A stretch of 64,000 nucleotides of DNA, taken from Rhodocyclaceae bacterium. Lineage in GTDB: Bacteria; Pseudomonadota; Gammaproteobacteria; Burkholderiales; Rhodocyclaceae. The notes beneath the pieces were generated by a model. That model saw only the letters and a program-made list of their open reading frames with translations. It did no database searches and was not told where the DNA came from. Below, in pieces: positions 35,247 to 44,526 of this stretch; the first letter of the stretch is position 1, and every line of letters begins with the position of its first letter. Made by a program: the position numbers and the translations under genes. The stretch lies in assembly GCA_020445745.1 (NCBI GenBank), contig JAGRGB010000089.1, forward strand, positions 1 to 64,000, read 5' to 3'.

Positions 35247-38200
35247 CAGTTCCCCCCATGCTGCCGCCGGAAGCGGCGCAGTTGCAGCACGCGCAACAGC
35301 CACGCTGGCAGGCCGGTGGCGAGGTGCGCGGCCTGGGCGTAGGGCCATGGCGAGAGGTGCAGCTTGCGGCGCATGCGCGCCGGCGAGATCAGGTCGCGCC
35401 AGGCCAGCGGTGCGCCGGCGAGGTCGAGGACGTGGTCGTGGCCGAAGTCTTCCGTATGGACGAGCCGGCGGATGTTGTCGACCTCCTCGGGCGTCGGGTA
35501 GGCCACCGCCCGCTCGAGCAGCCCGAGCACGTAGGGCTTGAGGGTCTCGAACCCCATCCCGGTGAGCCGCTGGGCAGCAACGAAATGGCGCGCATGGCAC
35601 AGCACGCCGGCCTGGAGCGCGTCGATCAGCGGGTTGCAGGCGAGCTCGCCGCGGCGGTCCGGGGCGTCGTCGTGCTTGAGGCGCGGGCTGACCCGGTCGC
35701 CTTGCCTGACGTATCCGATGGTGGTGGCCTCCGGCGAGCGGGCGCCCTGCTCGAACAATTCCTCGAAATCGAAACAGGCGCGCTCGAAGGGATTGCCCCG
35801 ACGCATGTCGAGCATCAGGCCTTCGAGGCGGTCGCTGCCTTCGAAATCGCCGTGCAGGCCGGTGACCAGGGCGAAATAGAAGCCGCGCACGTCCGGGTAG
35901 TGCCCGTCGGCGCCGAAGCTCTGTTGCATGAACTTCTGGATCGTGCCGTTCCAGCCGATATCCACCAGCGCGGCGCGCTCGGCGGACAGGAAGCCGATCT
36001 GCGCGAAGTAGTCGTGCAGCAGCGCGCGGGCGACGTCGCCGTGGTCGCGGATGCGGGCCTGGACGTCGTCGTCGGCGAGGAAGGCCAGCAGCCGCGGATC
36101 CTGCCAGTCCTCGACCCGTTCGTCGATGGACTCGAATCCGTGGGCTGCCGCCCGATCGATGAAGTCGGCCGGATCGAGGCCGTAGGTCTTGAGCACCGAC
36201 AGCAGGCCCTGCTGTTTCGGGTTGTAGAAGGCGACGACGGCCTGCTCGTGGGTCATGCCGTCGGCCACGGCCGCGCTCGACACCACGCGCCGGGATGCGT
36301 AGACATAGTCGCCGGCCGGCATGTCCGCGGCGAAGCCCTCGCTGCGCCAGAGGTCGAAGATGCGGTGGAACAGGTAGCCGTCGCGGGCCAGGAAGAAAGT
36401 CCGGTCGGGAGCGAAGGCCCTCAATCGTTCGATCAGGCCGAGGGTGAAGGTGCAGAACGCGGGGCCCAGCACGTCGCGACCGTAGCGGAAGAAGAAGGCG
36501 TCGTCGTGGTCGGCCGGCGTGTTGGCGATCCGTGTCGCGACCACCTCGAAGAACTGGCGTCCCGGCCACATGCCGCCGCAGGTCGCCATCTCGGCCGACA
36601 GGCTCTGGTTGCGCCGGCGGTTGCGTTCGCGGCGATCGTCGAGGAAGCAGGTGCGAACCCCGATGCGGGCGGGTGCCATCGCGTCCGAGTGCAGATTGTC
36701 GCCGACGTGGATCATCTGCTCCGGCCCCAGGCCCTCCAGTCGCAGCACCGCCTGGTGCAGGCGGCTGGAGTACTTGCCCAGCCCGAACTCCGCCGACATG
36801 TAGATCTCGTCCACCAGCGCGTCGAGGCCGAGGCGCTCGAACAGGGCCTTGACGTGATCCCGGCCGAGGTACATGTCGGAAACCGCCACCACCCGCAGGC
36901 GGCGGTCGCGCAACCAGGCCAGCAGTTCCCGGACGCCCGGCTTGACGAACAGGGCCGTGGCCTCGAGGTCCAGTTCGAGCGCCTGGATCTCCCGGCACAG
37001 GTCCGGATCCGCCTCGCCGCGCAGGCGCGCCACCCAGCCTTCGACCAACGGATCGAAGTGGCACTCGTGGTCGGTGCCCTCGGCGAGCGCCGCCTGCCGC
37101 AGTTCGGCCTCGACCTCGCGACGCGCCGCCTCGATGCGCTCGATCGAAGGTGGCTCGGGCAGCCGTTGCCGGAGGTGCTCGGCGACCCGCCGATGGACCA
37201 GTTCCGGCGGCTCGATGCAGCGCCCCAGCAGGGTGTCGAAGATGTCGAAGGAGACGCAGCGCAGCCTGGGCAGGCCCTGTTCGACCTGTCGCCGAAAGGC
37301 CGCCAGGTGGCGGACCCGCTTCGGCCCGTCGGCGCCGCCCAGGCGGCGGGCCGCGGCGCGGATGCTTCTTGCCGGTGCGAGCAGGGCGTGGCCCAGCCGA
37401 AAGCTGCGCGAGAAGCGCAGGTCGTGCACCTGGGTGTGAAGATCACGGATCGCGTGGTCCTTTTCCTCGAGCCAGCCGTGTTGCTGCTCGATCGTCTGCC
37501 GCGCCCGGTCTGCCGCCTGCGCGTGGTCCGCCGCCATCCGCCGGATGCGTTCGTCCCGTTCGGCGATCCAGCGGTTGCGGTCCTCGATCCAGCGGTTGCG
37601 GTCGGCGATCATCGCGTCGCGCTGCGCGATCCAACGCTCGCGGTCGTCCACCAGCCGTCGCCAGTTGCCTTCCTGCTCGACCAGGCGCTGGTGGCGCAAT
37701 GCCTTGTGGATCTCGTCGATGTAGCTCTCGGTGCGCTGCCACTGGGAGCACAGGTGGCTTAGCCGCGCGGCGTGCCGGGCGTCGGAGGAAGCCAGCTTCG
37801 GCGCGAAGCGGCGGAGCAGGGCCGCGGCCTCGAAGTTCGCGTTGAGGGGGTTCTCCGAGATCGTGTTGCTCTCGTGCAGCCGGTAGCGCAGCAGTGGCGC
37901 GTCGAGCCACGCGAAGTGCTTGCCGGCGTCCAGTGCACGCATCAGGTAGGCGTAGTCGTGGACGAAGCGGAGATCCTCGAACGGGCCGCAGTCGTCCCAG
38001 CAGGCGCGATCGAACACGAAGTTCGAGGTCGTCATGAAGACATTGCCTTCGAGCAAGGTGGCCGTCCAGTCGCCGTTTTCATCCAGCGCGCGCTTCAGCT
38101 GGCCGTAGGCATCGAGCCACCAATGCTCGCGGACCGGCTCGCCGCCCGGGTCGATCAACTCGATGTCACTGCCCACCAGCTCGGCCCCGGCATCGATCGC

Positions 38201-38515
38201 CGCCACGCAATGCTCGATGCGCGTCGGCGCGAAGACGTCGTCGGAATTGATGATCGCGAGGATCTCCCCGCGCGCCGACTGCAGCCCTTCGTTCAGCGTC
38301 GTGTGGGCGCCCCGGTTGTGCTCATGACGGGACGCCGAGATGCGCGGGTCCTGGCGGGCCGTGATCACCGACCAGCTGTCGTCGCCCGATGCATCGTCGA
38401 TGACGATCAGCTCGAGGTCCGCGTAGGTCTGTTCGAGTACGCTGCGAATCGCCTCATCCACGAATCGGGCGTGGTTGAAGCAGGGCATCACGATACTGAC
38501 GCGCGGGCTAGTCAA
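35246..38515 (-). CDS. GT2 glycosyltransferase fused to HAD hydrolase (COG5610-like)
   Basis: 1089 residues from a TTG at 38515, preceded by AGGAG with 9-nt spacing; an ATG 14 codons upstream is less likely. Residues 1 to about 230: GT2 domain (VSIVMPCFNHARFVDEAIRS, I-N-S-D-D). Residues about 280-370: coiled coil with tandem heptads around D-R-N-R-W-I-E. Next comes R-F-S-R-S-F-R-L-G-H. Residues about 415-640: HAD domain with F-D-I-F-D-T-L-L, V-V-A-V-S-D-M-Y-L-G and M-I-H-V-G-D-N-L-H-S-D-A. The remaining 430 residues (FFFRYGRDVLGPAFCTFTLG, T-F-F-L-A-R-D-G-Y-L-F) match the companion region seen with such HAD proteins in capsule and O-antigen clusters. It could dephosphorylate an intermediate and add a sugar. 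Confidence 0.85.
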   Translation of the reverse strand: MTSPRVSIVMPCFNHARFVDEAIRSVLEQTYADLELIVIDDASGDDSWSVITARQDPRISASRHEHNRGAHTTLNEGLQSARGEILAIINSDDVFAPTRIEHCVAAIDAGAELVGSDIELIDPGGEPVREHWWLDAYGQLKRALDENGDWTATLLEGNVFMTTSNFVFDRACWDDCGPFEDLRFVHDYAYLMRALDAGKHFAWLDAPLLRYRLHESNTISENPLNANFEAAALLRRFAPKLASSDARHAARLSHLCSQWQRTESYIDEIHKALRHQRLVEQEGNWRRLVDDRERWIAQRDAMIADRNRWIEDRNRWIAERDERIRRMAADHAQAADRARQTIEQQHGWLEEKDHAIRDLHTQVHDLRFSRSFRLGHALLAPARSIRAAARRLGGADGPKRVRHLAAFRRQVEQGLPRLRCVSFDIFDTLLGRCIEPPELVHRRVAEHLRQRLPEPPSIERIEAARREVEAELRQAALAEGTDHECHFDPLVEGWVARLRGEADPDLCREIQALELDLEATALFVKPGVRELLAWLRDRRLRVVAVSDMYLGRDHVKALFERLGLDALVDEIYMSAEFGLGKYSSRLHQAVLRLEGLGPEQMIHVGDNLHSDAMAPARIGVRTCFLDDRRERNRRRNQSLSAEMATCGGMWPGRQFFEVVATRIANTPADHDDAFFFRYGRDVLGPAFCTFTLGLIERLRAFAPDRTFFLARDGYLFHRIFDLWRSEGFAADMPAGDYVYASRRVVSSAAVADGMTHEQAVVAFYNPKQQGLLSVLKTYGLDPADFIDRAAAHGFESIDERVEDWQDPRLLAFLADDDVQARIRDHGDVARALLHDYFAQIGFLSAERAALVDIGWNGTIQKFMQQSFGADGHYPDVRGFYFALVTGLHGDFEGSDRLEGLMLDMRRGNPFERACFDFEELFEQGARSPEATTIGYVRQGDRVSPRLKHDDAPDRRGELACNPLIDALQAGVLCHARHFVAAQRLTGMGFETLKPYVLGLLERAVAYPTPEEVDNIRRLVHTEDFGHDHVLDLAGAPLAWRDLISPARMRRKLHLSPWPYAQAAHLATGLPAWLLRVLQLRRFRRQHGGN
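37561..37644 (-). repeat. Four tandem 21-bp units encoding coiled-coil heptads
   Basis: Consecutive 21-bp units at 37561-37581, 37582-37602, 37603-37623 and 37624-37644, the first two nearly identical (both contain CGATCCAGCGGTTGCGGT). They encode R-W-I-x-x-R-[DN] heptads of the GT2-HAD protein. A more diverged copy may precede at about 37540. Number changes would lengthen or shorten the coiled coil in whole turns. Confidence 0.8.
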
Positions 38516-38637
38516 CGCGGTGGGCTCCTTTGGCGCGAGTCGGTGGCGGCATCGCATGCGTGCGTGTTACGCAGGCGCGACAGTGTCTCATGACCGTTGC
38601 ACTGCATTCCATCCGGGGGGTTTTCGAGTCGGCGGAC

Positions 38638-41600
38638 TCACGAGAAGCGCAGGCGACCGCGATTGCCGTCACCACGCTCCCAGATGCGCCTGAGCGGATT
38701 CGACCGGACCTGCAGCGGGCGGCGGATCTGCCAGTTTGGGCTGTTCGGAGACAGGTTGGGGCTGAAGTAGGGGTCGCCGCTGTGGAAATAGGCGTCCCAG
38801 CGCTGACGAAAGACGGCCGTGTCGCCGGGGTGGGGGTCGCCCTCGCCCGAGCGACCGCGCGAGTAGGACTCGTGGTGCAGCAGCCGGGCATGGGGGCAGA
38901 GCACAACGCGATAGGCCCGTTCGCGCAGGCGCAGGCACAAGTCGACGTCGCCATAGCCGACCGCAAGCCTCTCGTCGAAGCCGCCGATCTCCGCGAACAC
39001 TTCGCGGCGCATCAGCAGGCAGGCCGCGGTCACCGCGGAAACTTCGCGGCTTGCGATCAGCGAGCCCATGTAGCCCTGATCGACATTCGCGCCACCGGTC
39101 TTGCGGAAGCGGCCGAGGTTCTCGGCGATTCCGCAGGCGGCGACCACCACCCCGGCGTGTTGCAGCGTGCCGCCGTCCGGGTAGAGGAGCGCCGCGCCGA
39201 CCGCGCCGACGTCCGGCCTGGCGGCGAGCTCGAGCATCTTGCCGAGCCAGCCCGGCTCGATCGCCTCGACGTCGTTGTTGAGGAACAACAGATAGTCGAA
39301 TTCCTTCGGCACCGCGGCAACCGCCTGGTTGTTGAGGCGGGCGAAGTTGAAGTCGCCGCCCTGGCGCAGGCAACACACCCGGTCGCCGAGCGAGCGGAAG
39401 TAGGCGAGTGCGTCGGCTTCGTCCGAGGCGTGGTCGACCAGAAAGATGCGTGCTTCGACGTCGGCGCAGGTGGCCTCGATGCTGTCGATGCAGGCCGCGA
39501 CGATCCTGGCCTGGTTGCGGGTCGGCACGACGATCGCGACCCGTGCTCCGGCCGGGGGCGGGTAGCGTGTTTCGAAGAAATTGAAGCTCGGCCCTGCCGA
39601 CACCGCCGCCGTCTCGCCGCAACGGGCGATGTGGCGCTCGATGACGCCGCGCGACGTCTCCATCACCTCGCGCATGCGGGCGTGGCCTGCCGAACCCGGG
39701 TGGATGCGCCAGCGATACAGAATCTCGGGCAGGTGCACGATCCGTCGCGCGTGTTCGCTGGCGCGCAGGATCAGATCGTAGTCCTGGGAGATGCGCAGGG
39801 ACTCGTTCCAGCCGCCCAGCCGGCGCAGCAGCTCGGTCCTGAAGCCGACCAGATGGACGATGTAGGGGTGCGAGCGCAGGTACTCGGGCGAAAAGGCCGG
39901 GCGAAGGGCGAAATGTTCGGCGTGGATGCCGTCGGGGCCGACCAGCACCTCGTCGGAATACACGATGTCCGGATCGTCGCCGCAAACGCTTTCGGCGAAG
40001 CGCAGCAAGGCATGGGGCTCGACGAGGTCGTCGTGATCGGCGAGCAGGCAGAACTCGCCCGATGCCATCGCCAAGGCCCGGTTCGAGGCCTGGGAAACGC
40101 CGCCATTGGTGGCGGTGAAGCTGACCCGGATGCGCGGATCCATGCCGGCATGGCGGGCCAGCACGCGGCGCACGTGGGGGCGGGTCGATGCGTCGTCGGC
40201 GAGGCAGAGCTCCCAGTTCTGGTAGTACTGGGCGCGGATCGATTCGATCAGCGCGGTCAGCACCGGTTCGTCGGCGTCGAACACCGGCACCAGGATCGAG
40301 ATCAGCGGCTGCCGCGGCAGGCTGGCCAGTTGTCGGACGTGATCGTCCCGCGCCGCGTCGCGGGATCGGCACCATTCGACGAACGCCTGCTGCACCGGCG
40401 TGCTTTTCCCGCCTTCATCGTGCGGGCCGGGTGGTGGCGAAGGCGGCGGTGGTGCGGCCATCAAGGCCAGTTCCAGTCGCCAGCCGCGATAGCCACCGGC
40501 GCGCCAGCCGGCGAGCAGCGCGGTCGCGGCCATGACCAGGCGTGCGCGATCTCCGGTGATCGCCGTGAGCCACCGCGACAGCGTGCGCAATCGTCGTGCG
40601 TGGCGACCGAGCCAGCGCACCGGCGTCGTCATCCGCCAACTGGTGGATGCATGCACTTCCGCGAGTCGCGTCGTCAGCAGTTCGGATCGAGCTTCTGCCG
40701 CCCGGCGCGCGTCGTGGTGCTGCGCGAGTTGCCTGCGCAGCCCGTGCACGATGGTCTGCATGTCGCGCAGACGGAGTTTCGTGGCCGCATGCGCGTCCTG
40801 TTCGCGCTGGTGACCTTGCCAACTTTCCTGCAAGTCGATCATCTGCCGGCCGACGGCGGAGGTCGGCCCGAACGGCGGCGGTGCGCCTGTCGGCGAGGAC
40901 GGCCTACTCCGCATGCCGGAGTCGGGCAACAGGCGATGGTAGTCGGCCACCATCTGCGCGCGGCCTCTGCCCGGCAACGAGGCCAGATTGCTCCGCACCC
41001 GGGCCAGCGCGGCGGGGTCTGTCGACAAGCTCAGCAGCTTGTCGCGCAGCGCCGCGGGCGCGGGTTCGACGAGAAAGCCGGTTTCACCGTCGCGGATGCG
41101 TTCGGCGAAGGCGCCGACACGGGTCGCCAGCGTCGCGATGCCCGCAGCCTGCAGTTCGGTCAGCGTGTAGCTGTAGGTTTCCGGCCAGATGCTGAGCAGC
41201 AGGCCGAGGTGGGGGCGAATGCGTTGCAGGTGGGCGTGCAAGCCCGAGGCTTCGTAGCGGGGCAACAGGCGGACGCGGGGATCGTCCGCAAACACCTCGC
41301 CGAGCGGGCCGCAGCCGAGCAGGTGCAGTTCGATGCGGGACGGCAACTGCGGAACCAGGCCCTGCAGCAGGCGCACGCCCTTGCTGACGGAGAGCATGCC
41401 CAGCACGACGATGCGGAACGGTCCGGTGTGTGGCGCCGCGACCGCTTCGCCGCCTTGCACGACGTCGTCCTGGCCGTGGGGGATCGTCACGATCGGTGTT
41501 TCGGCGAGCATCGGCGCGATCCGCCGCAGGTGGTGCGCCACGCAGTGGCTCGGCTGGACGACCGAGACCGGGCCCGCGGCGATCGCCTCGAGTACGGCGT

Positions 41601-43002
41601 CGCGCACCGCCAGCCTGGCCTCCGGCGGGTGGTCTCGGAACAGGTTGAAGTCGTGATTCTCGCGGGCGCAGTGCGACAACCGCTCGGGCGAGCAGTCCGG
41701 GCACAGGCCCCGGAAGTGGAGGTTGATGGCCGGACAGAACGGATAGTAGTCGTGCTGGACGAGGACCGTCGGCAGGCCGGTCCGCAGGGCATCGACCGAG
41801 TGCCCGATCAGGCTCGAGACGAGGAGCGCATCGACGCCGTGCGCGGCGACGACCCGATCGAGTACCGCGCGATAGTCGGGATGGCGCACGGCGGTCGCCA
41901 CGATCGGTGACCCCAGCGGGTAGATCTCGATCGGCGTGGCGAGGTCGTCGCCGTCGTGCAGCATCAGGCCGACGCTTGTCTGCCGGTCGCGACAGATCGG
42001 GCGCAGAACCAGATTGCGGCGCCTGCGGTCGGCTGCACAGAAATCCCGGCACCAGCGCTCGACGCCCCCGCCGAGGGCATGGATCAGATGCAGTTGGGTG
42101 AAGCGGGCGCCGACGGCAGCCGGGGCCGGGCGACGGGCGGCGATCGGCATCTCCAGCCCCCGCCGCCGCCGCGATTCGATCTCGAGCTCGACCGCGCGGC
42201 GCAGGTCTGCGGCGGGGTCCAGCATCAGATGACGGTCGACCTTCTGCTGGTAATCGGGGTGGCGTGCGCGGATCACCGCCTGGGCGGCCTCGCTGAGGGC
42301 CAGCTTGTCGGGACCGAAGCTCGCTCCGCCGGCATGGAAGACGAAGGTGTCCGCGCACAGCATGTGGCGCCAGCCGAGCGCACTCGCACGACAACAGAAA
42401 TCTGCCTCTTCGCCATAGCCCCGCCCGAACGCCGCTTCGTCGAACAGCCCGGCGGCATCCAGGGCCGGGCGGCGGATGAACATGCAGGAGCCGACCGCCG
42501 TCGGCAGCTCGACACGGCGACCGCGATTGGTGTCCCGGAACACCCGGTCGAGCGCCGCCACGTCCAGGCCGTGCGGCATCGGATTGTCACGGCAGAACAG
42601 CGGGTAGCTGCAGATCGTCGCATTGTTGGAAAACGGCGTCGCGGTTGCGATGTGATCCTCGCTGTAGACACAGTCGCGTAGCCGGTCGAGCCAATCGTTG
42701 GCCACTTCCGTGTCGCTGTTGAGCAGTACCACGTCGCGATCCGGGTGCACCTGCATGCCGCGATTGACGCTGGCGACGAAGCCCAGATTACGGGTATTCC
42801 TGATCAACGTGACCCGCTCGTCGGCGCCGATTTCGTCCAGGTAGGCACGGATCGCGGCCTCCGGGCTGGCGTCGTCGATCAGCACGACATGGCTTTCCGA
42901 GCGCAGCCGGCCGGCGAGTACGCTCCCGATGCACCTGCGCGTGAGTTCGTACCCACGGTAGACGGGGATGATGATGTCGATGGTCCGCGTCGCAGGCTTC
43001 AA
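38638..43002 (-). CDS. Giant four-domain glycosyltransferase GT2-GT4-GT2-GT2
   Basis: About 1454 residues from a TTG at 43002; the frame stays open 91 codons further but that part is arginine-rich and not domain-like. Domain 1, residues 5 to about 260: GT2 (IDIIIPVYRGYELTRRCIGS, V-L-L-N-S-D-T-E-V). Domain 2, about 295-690: GT-B/GT4 (GVERWCRDFC, I-V-V-L-G-M-L-S-V-S-K-G, S-Y-T-L-T-E-L-Q-A-A-G). Then a coiled coil (about 715-790) and S-T-S-W-R-M-T-T-P-V-R. Domain 3, about 895-1120: GT2 (LISILVPVFDADEPVLTALI, L-L-A-D-H-D-D). Domain 4, about 1150-1400: GT2 (VAIVVPTRNQARIVAACIDS, L-F-L-N-N-D-V-E). It could add several sugars of a repeat unit in one polypeptide. Confidence 0.87.
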   Translation of the reverse strand: MKPATRTIDIIIPVYRGYELTRRCIGSVLAGRLRSESHVVLIDDASPEAAIRAYLDEIGADERVTLIRNTRNLGFVASVNRGMQVHPDRDVVLLNSDTEVANDWLDRLRDCVYSEDHIATATPFSNNATICSYPLFCRDNPMPHGLDVAALDRVFRDTNRGRRVELPTAVGSCMFIRRPALDAAGLFDEAAFGRGYGEEADFCCRASALGWRHMLCADTFVFHAGGASFGPDKLALSEAAQAVIRARHPDYQQKVDRHLMLDPAADLRRAVELEIESRRRRGLEMPIAARRPAPAAVGARFTQLHLIHALGGGVERWCRDFCAADRRRRNLVLRPICRDRQTSVGLMLHDGDDLATPIEIYPLGSPIVATAVRHPDYRAVLDRVVAAHGVDALLVSSLIGHSVDALRTGLPTVLVQHDYYPFCPAINLHFRGLCPDCSPERLSHCARENHDFNLFRDHPPEARLAVRDAVLEAIAAGPVSVVQPSHCVAHHLRRIAPMLAETPIVTIPHGQDDVVQGGEAVAAPHTGPFRIVVLGMLSVSKGVRLLQGLVPQLPSRIELHLLGCGPLGEVFADDPRVRLLPRYEASGLHAHLQRIRPHLGLLLSIWPETYSYTLTELQAAGIATLATRVGAFAERIRDGETGFLVEPAPAALRDKLLSLSTDPAALARVRSNLASLPGRGRAQMVADYHRLLPDSGMRSRPSSPTGAPPPFGPTSAVGRQMIDLQESWQGHQREQDAHAATKLRLRDMQTIVHGLRRQLAQHHDARRAAEARSELLTTRLAEVHASTSWRMTTPVRWLGRHARRLRTLSRWLTAITGDRARLVMAATALLAGWRAGGYRGWRLELALMAAPPPPSPPPGPHDEGGKSTPVQQAFVEWCRSRDAARDDHVRQLASLPRQPLISILVPVFDADEPVLTALIESIRAQYYQNWELCLADDASTRPHVRRVLARHAGMDPRIRVSFTATNGGVSQASNRALAMASGEFCLLADHDDLVEPHALLRFAESVCGDDPDIVYSDEVLVGPDGIHAEHFALRPAFSPEYLRSHPYIVHLVGFRTELLRRLGGWNESLRISQDYDLILRASEHARRIVHLPEILYRWRIHPGSAGHARMREVMETSRGVIERHIARCGETAAVSAGPSFNFFETRYPPPAGARVAIVVPTRNQARIVAACIDSIEATCADVEARIFLVDHASDEADALAYFRSLGDRVCCLRQGGDFNFARLNNQAVAAVPKEFDYLLFLNNDVEAIEPGWLGKMLELAARPDVGAVGAALLYPDGGTLQHAGVVVAACGIAENLGRFRKTGGANVDQGYMGSLIASREVSAVTAACLLMRREVFAEIGGFDERLAVGYGDVDLCLRLRERAYRVVLCPHARLLHHESYSRGRSGEGDPHPGDTAVFRQRWDAYFHSGDPYFSPNLSPNSPNWQIRRPLQVRSNPLRRIWERGDGNRGRLRFS

Positions 43003-43442
43003 TTGGATTTCGTCTTTCCGGGTGGCCGATGTCCCGCCGCGAACGAGCCGGGTGCGCAGCGACGAGCGGCCGGTGACGGGACCGCAGCGATTATGCAACA
43101 GGCGGCGCGGTTGGGCCGAACCGGCCGCCGACTCGCCGCGGCGGGCCGGCAACAAGGGTGGGATGAACCCGCGCCGAGACCGGCAGGCCCGGCTTGATCT
43201 CGATCTCGTGTGCGACCGTGTCGTCGGCAAATGCTTTCCGGTGATCGCCATCGCTGCAGCGGTCGGAAACGGCATCGGCGGGCCGGCGTCGTCTCCGCGC
43301 CGGTCACCGTCGTTGCATTTGGCATGAACGTTGCCCGCTTGGCGAATTGGCGGCAGGCTTGGTAAGCTGATGTCAGAGCAGGCCGGGACGGGTGTGAAGC
43401 GCTACAATCCCGGCGGTCTGTCACTTATTCGCGGAACTGCCG
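43003..43442. other. 440-bp divergent intergenic region
   Basis: Lies between the start of the giant glycosyltransferase (minus) and the FecR-domain gene (plus). It contains a -24/-12 element on the plus strand (listed separately) and a GCTACAATC string at 43401 that resembles a betaproteobacterial -10 but has no -35 at a usual distance. The part next to the glycosyltransferase keeps an open minus-strand frame of arginine-rich composition that I regard as non-coding. No hairpin terminator was seen. Confidence 0.45.
43320..43335 (+). promoter_or_regulatory. Sigma-54-type -24/-12 promoter before the FecR-domain gene
   Basis: TGGCATGAACGTTGCC: the invariant GG (43321-43322) and GC (43333-43334) are exactly 10 bp apart, and T-G-G-C-A and T-T-G-C match the consensus fully. 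It ends 107 bp before the start codon. Roughly half a full match of this stringency is expected by chance in a window of this size, but the intergenic position favours it. Confidence 0.5.
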
Positions 43443-43898
43443 ATGACGCTGACAACTGCTGTCCGCTGCTTGCTGCTGGCATGCGCGATCGCCTTGCTGG
43501 CGGGTGCCGCATCGGCGGACGATGGCCCGATCGGATATATCAAGACCCATGCCGGTGCGGCCTTCGTCGTCTCCGGAGGCAAGGCTCTGGAGGCGGTTCC
43601 CGGCCTTGCGCTGCGCCAGGGCGACGTGCTTCGCACCGGTGACGACGGCCGCCTGGGCTTGACGCTGCTGGACAACACCGTGATGTCGGTCGGGCCGAAC
43701 GCGGAGCTGGTCATCGACGAGTACCTGTTCGAGCCCGGTAACGACAAGCTCGGCCTCGGCGTGCGGCTGCTGCGCGGCACCATGCAGTTCATCTCGGGCG
43801 TCATCGCCAAGCTTCGTCCGGACGCGGTCAAGGTGCGGACCGCCAGCGGAACGATCGGCGTGCGCGGCACGCGCTTCCTGGTGACTGCCGGGAACTGA
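43443..43898 (+). CDS. FecR-domain exported protein
   Basis: 151 residues with a Sec signal peptide (LLLACAIALLAGAASA). The mature part is a single FecR domain: G-Y-I-K-T-H-A-G-A-A-F-V-V, L-R-Q-G-D-V-L-R-T-G-D-D-G-R-L-G-L-T-L-L-D-N-T, S-V-G-P-N-A-E-L-V-I-D, V-K-V-R-T-A-S-G-T-I-G-V-R-G-T-R-F. Unlike FecR itself it has no N-terminal sigma-regulator segment or transmembrane helix besides the signal, so it is a periplasmic or surface FecR-like module. The OmpA-like gene follows after 3 bp, and a CHASE2 cyclase gene converges on the pair. Confidence 0.88.
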   Translation: MTLTTAVRCLLLACAIALLAGAASADDGPIGYIKTHAGAAFVVSGGKALEAVPGLALRQGDVLRTGDDGRLGLTLLDNTVMSVGPNAELVIDEYLFEPGNDKLGLGVRLLRGTMQFISGVIAKLRPDAVKVRTASGTIGVRGTRFLVTAGN

Positions 43899-43901
43899 TC
43901 C

Positions 43902-44501
43902 ATGCGGTTTGCAAGAACCTCCCGATCCGTACTGTTCGCCCTGCCGGTGCTCGTGCTGACGGCCTGTGCGCCCAAGTCGTGGGTGGTGCTGCTGCCCGAC
44001 GAAGACGGCACGACCGGGCGGATCATCGTCAGCGGCGCCGAGGGCCAGGCCGAGGTCGCCGAGGCCGGCGTCGCCGCCTCCCTCGACCGTCCGTCACCGG
44101 AAACCTTCACGGTTACGCCCTATCGGATCGAGCAGACGTTCGGCGCAGCGCTCAAGGCGCAACCGGCGAAGCCGATCGTCTTCACGCTGTATTTCGAGGT
44201 CGGCGATGCCCGGCTGACCGCCGAATCGGAGGCGCTCCTGCCGTCGGTGCTGGCCGAGGCCGCATCGCGACAAGGCGCCGACATCTCGATCGTCGGTCAT
44301 ACCGACACGACCGGCGACGCGGTCGACAACGAGGCCCTGGGGATGCTCCGCGCCACCTTCGTTCGCGATTCCCTGGTGGCCGCCGGCCTGCGCCTCGAAC
44401 GGATCTCGACCGAAAGCCACGGCGAGGGCAACCTGCTGGTGCCGACGCCCGACGACACTCCGGAACCGTACAACCGGCGCGTGGAGGTTGTTGTCCGCTG
44501 A
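43902..44501 (+). CDS. OmpA-family peptidoglycan-binding lipoprotein
   Basis: 199 residues. Signal peptide with lipobox (V-L-T-A-C, Cys about 22). The C-terminal OmpA domain begins I-V-F-T-L-Y-F-E-V-G-D-A-R-L and continues with I-S-I-V-G-H-T-D-T-T-G (diaminopimelate-binding Asp) and N-R-R-V-E-V-V-V-R at the end (Arg ligand). It would tether the outer membrane to the cell wall. It forms an operon with the FecR-domain gene; 25 bp separate its stop from the end of the convergent cyclase gene. Confidence 0.9.
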   Translation: MRFARTSRSVLFALPVLVLTACAPKSWVVLLPDEDGTTGRIIVSGAEGQAEVAEAGVAASLDRPSPETFTVTPYRIEQTFGAALKAQPAKPIVFTLYFEVGDARLTAESEALLPSVLAEAASRQGADISIVGHTDTTGDAVDNEALGMLRATFVRDSLVAAGLRLERISTESHGEGNLLVPTPDDTPEPYNRRVEVVVR

Positions 44502-44526
44502 ACGCGGCGCCGGGAGCGACCCACGC

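Noticed and set aside
35258-37762. 834-residue open frame on the plus strand
   Set aside because: Antisense to the GT2-HAD gene, whose strand carries clear catalytic motifs and a Shine-Dalgarno.
38530-41910. 1126-residue open frame on the plus strand
   Set aside because: It lies opposite the giant glycosyltransferase gene and has the low-complexity composition of an antisense frame in GC-rich DNA. No domain motif was seen.
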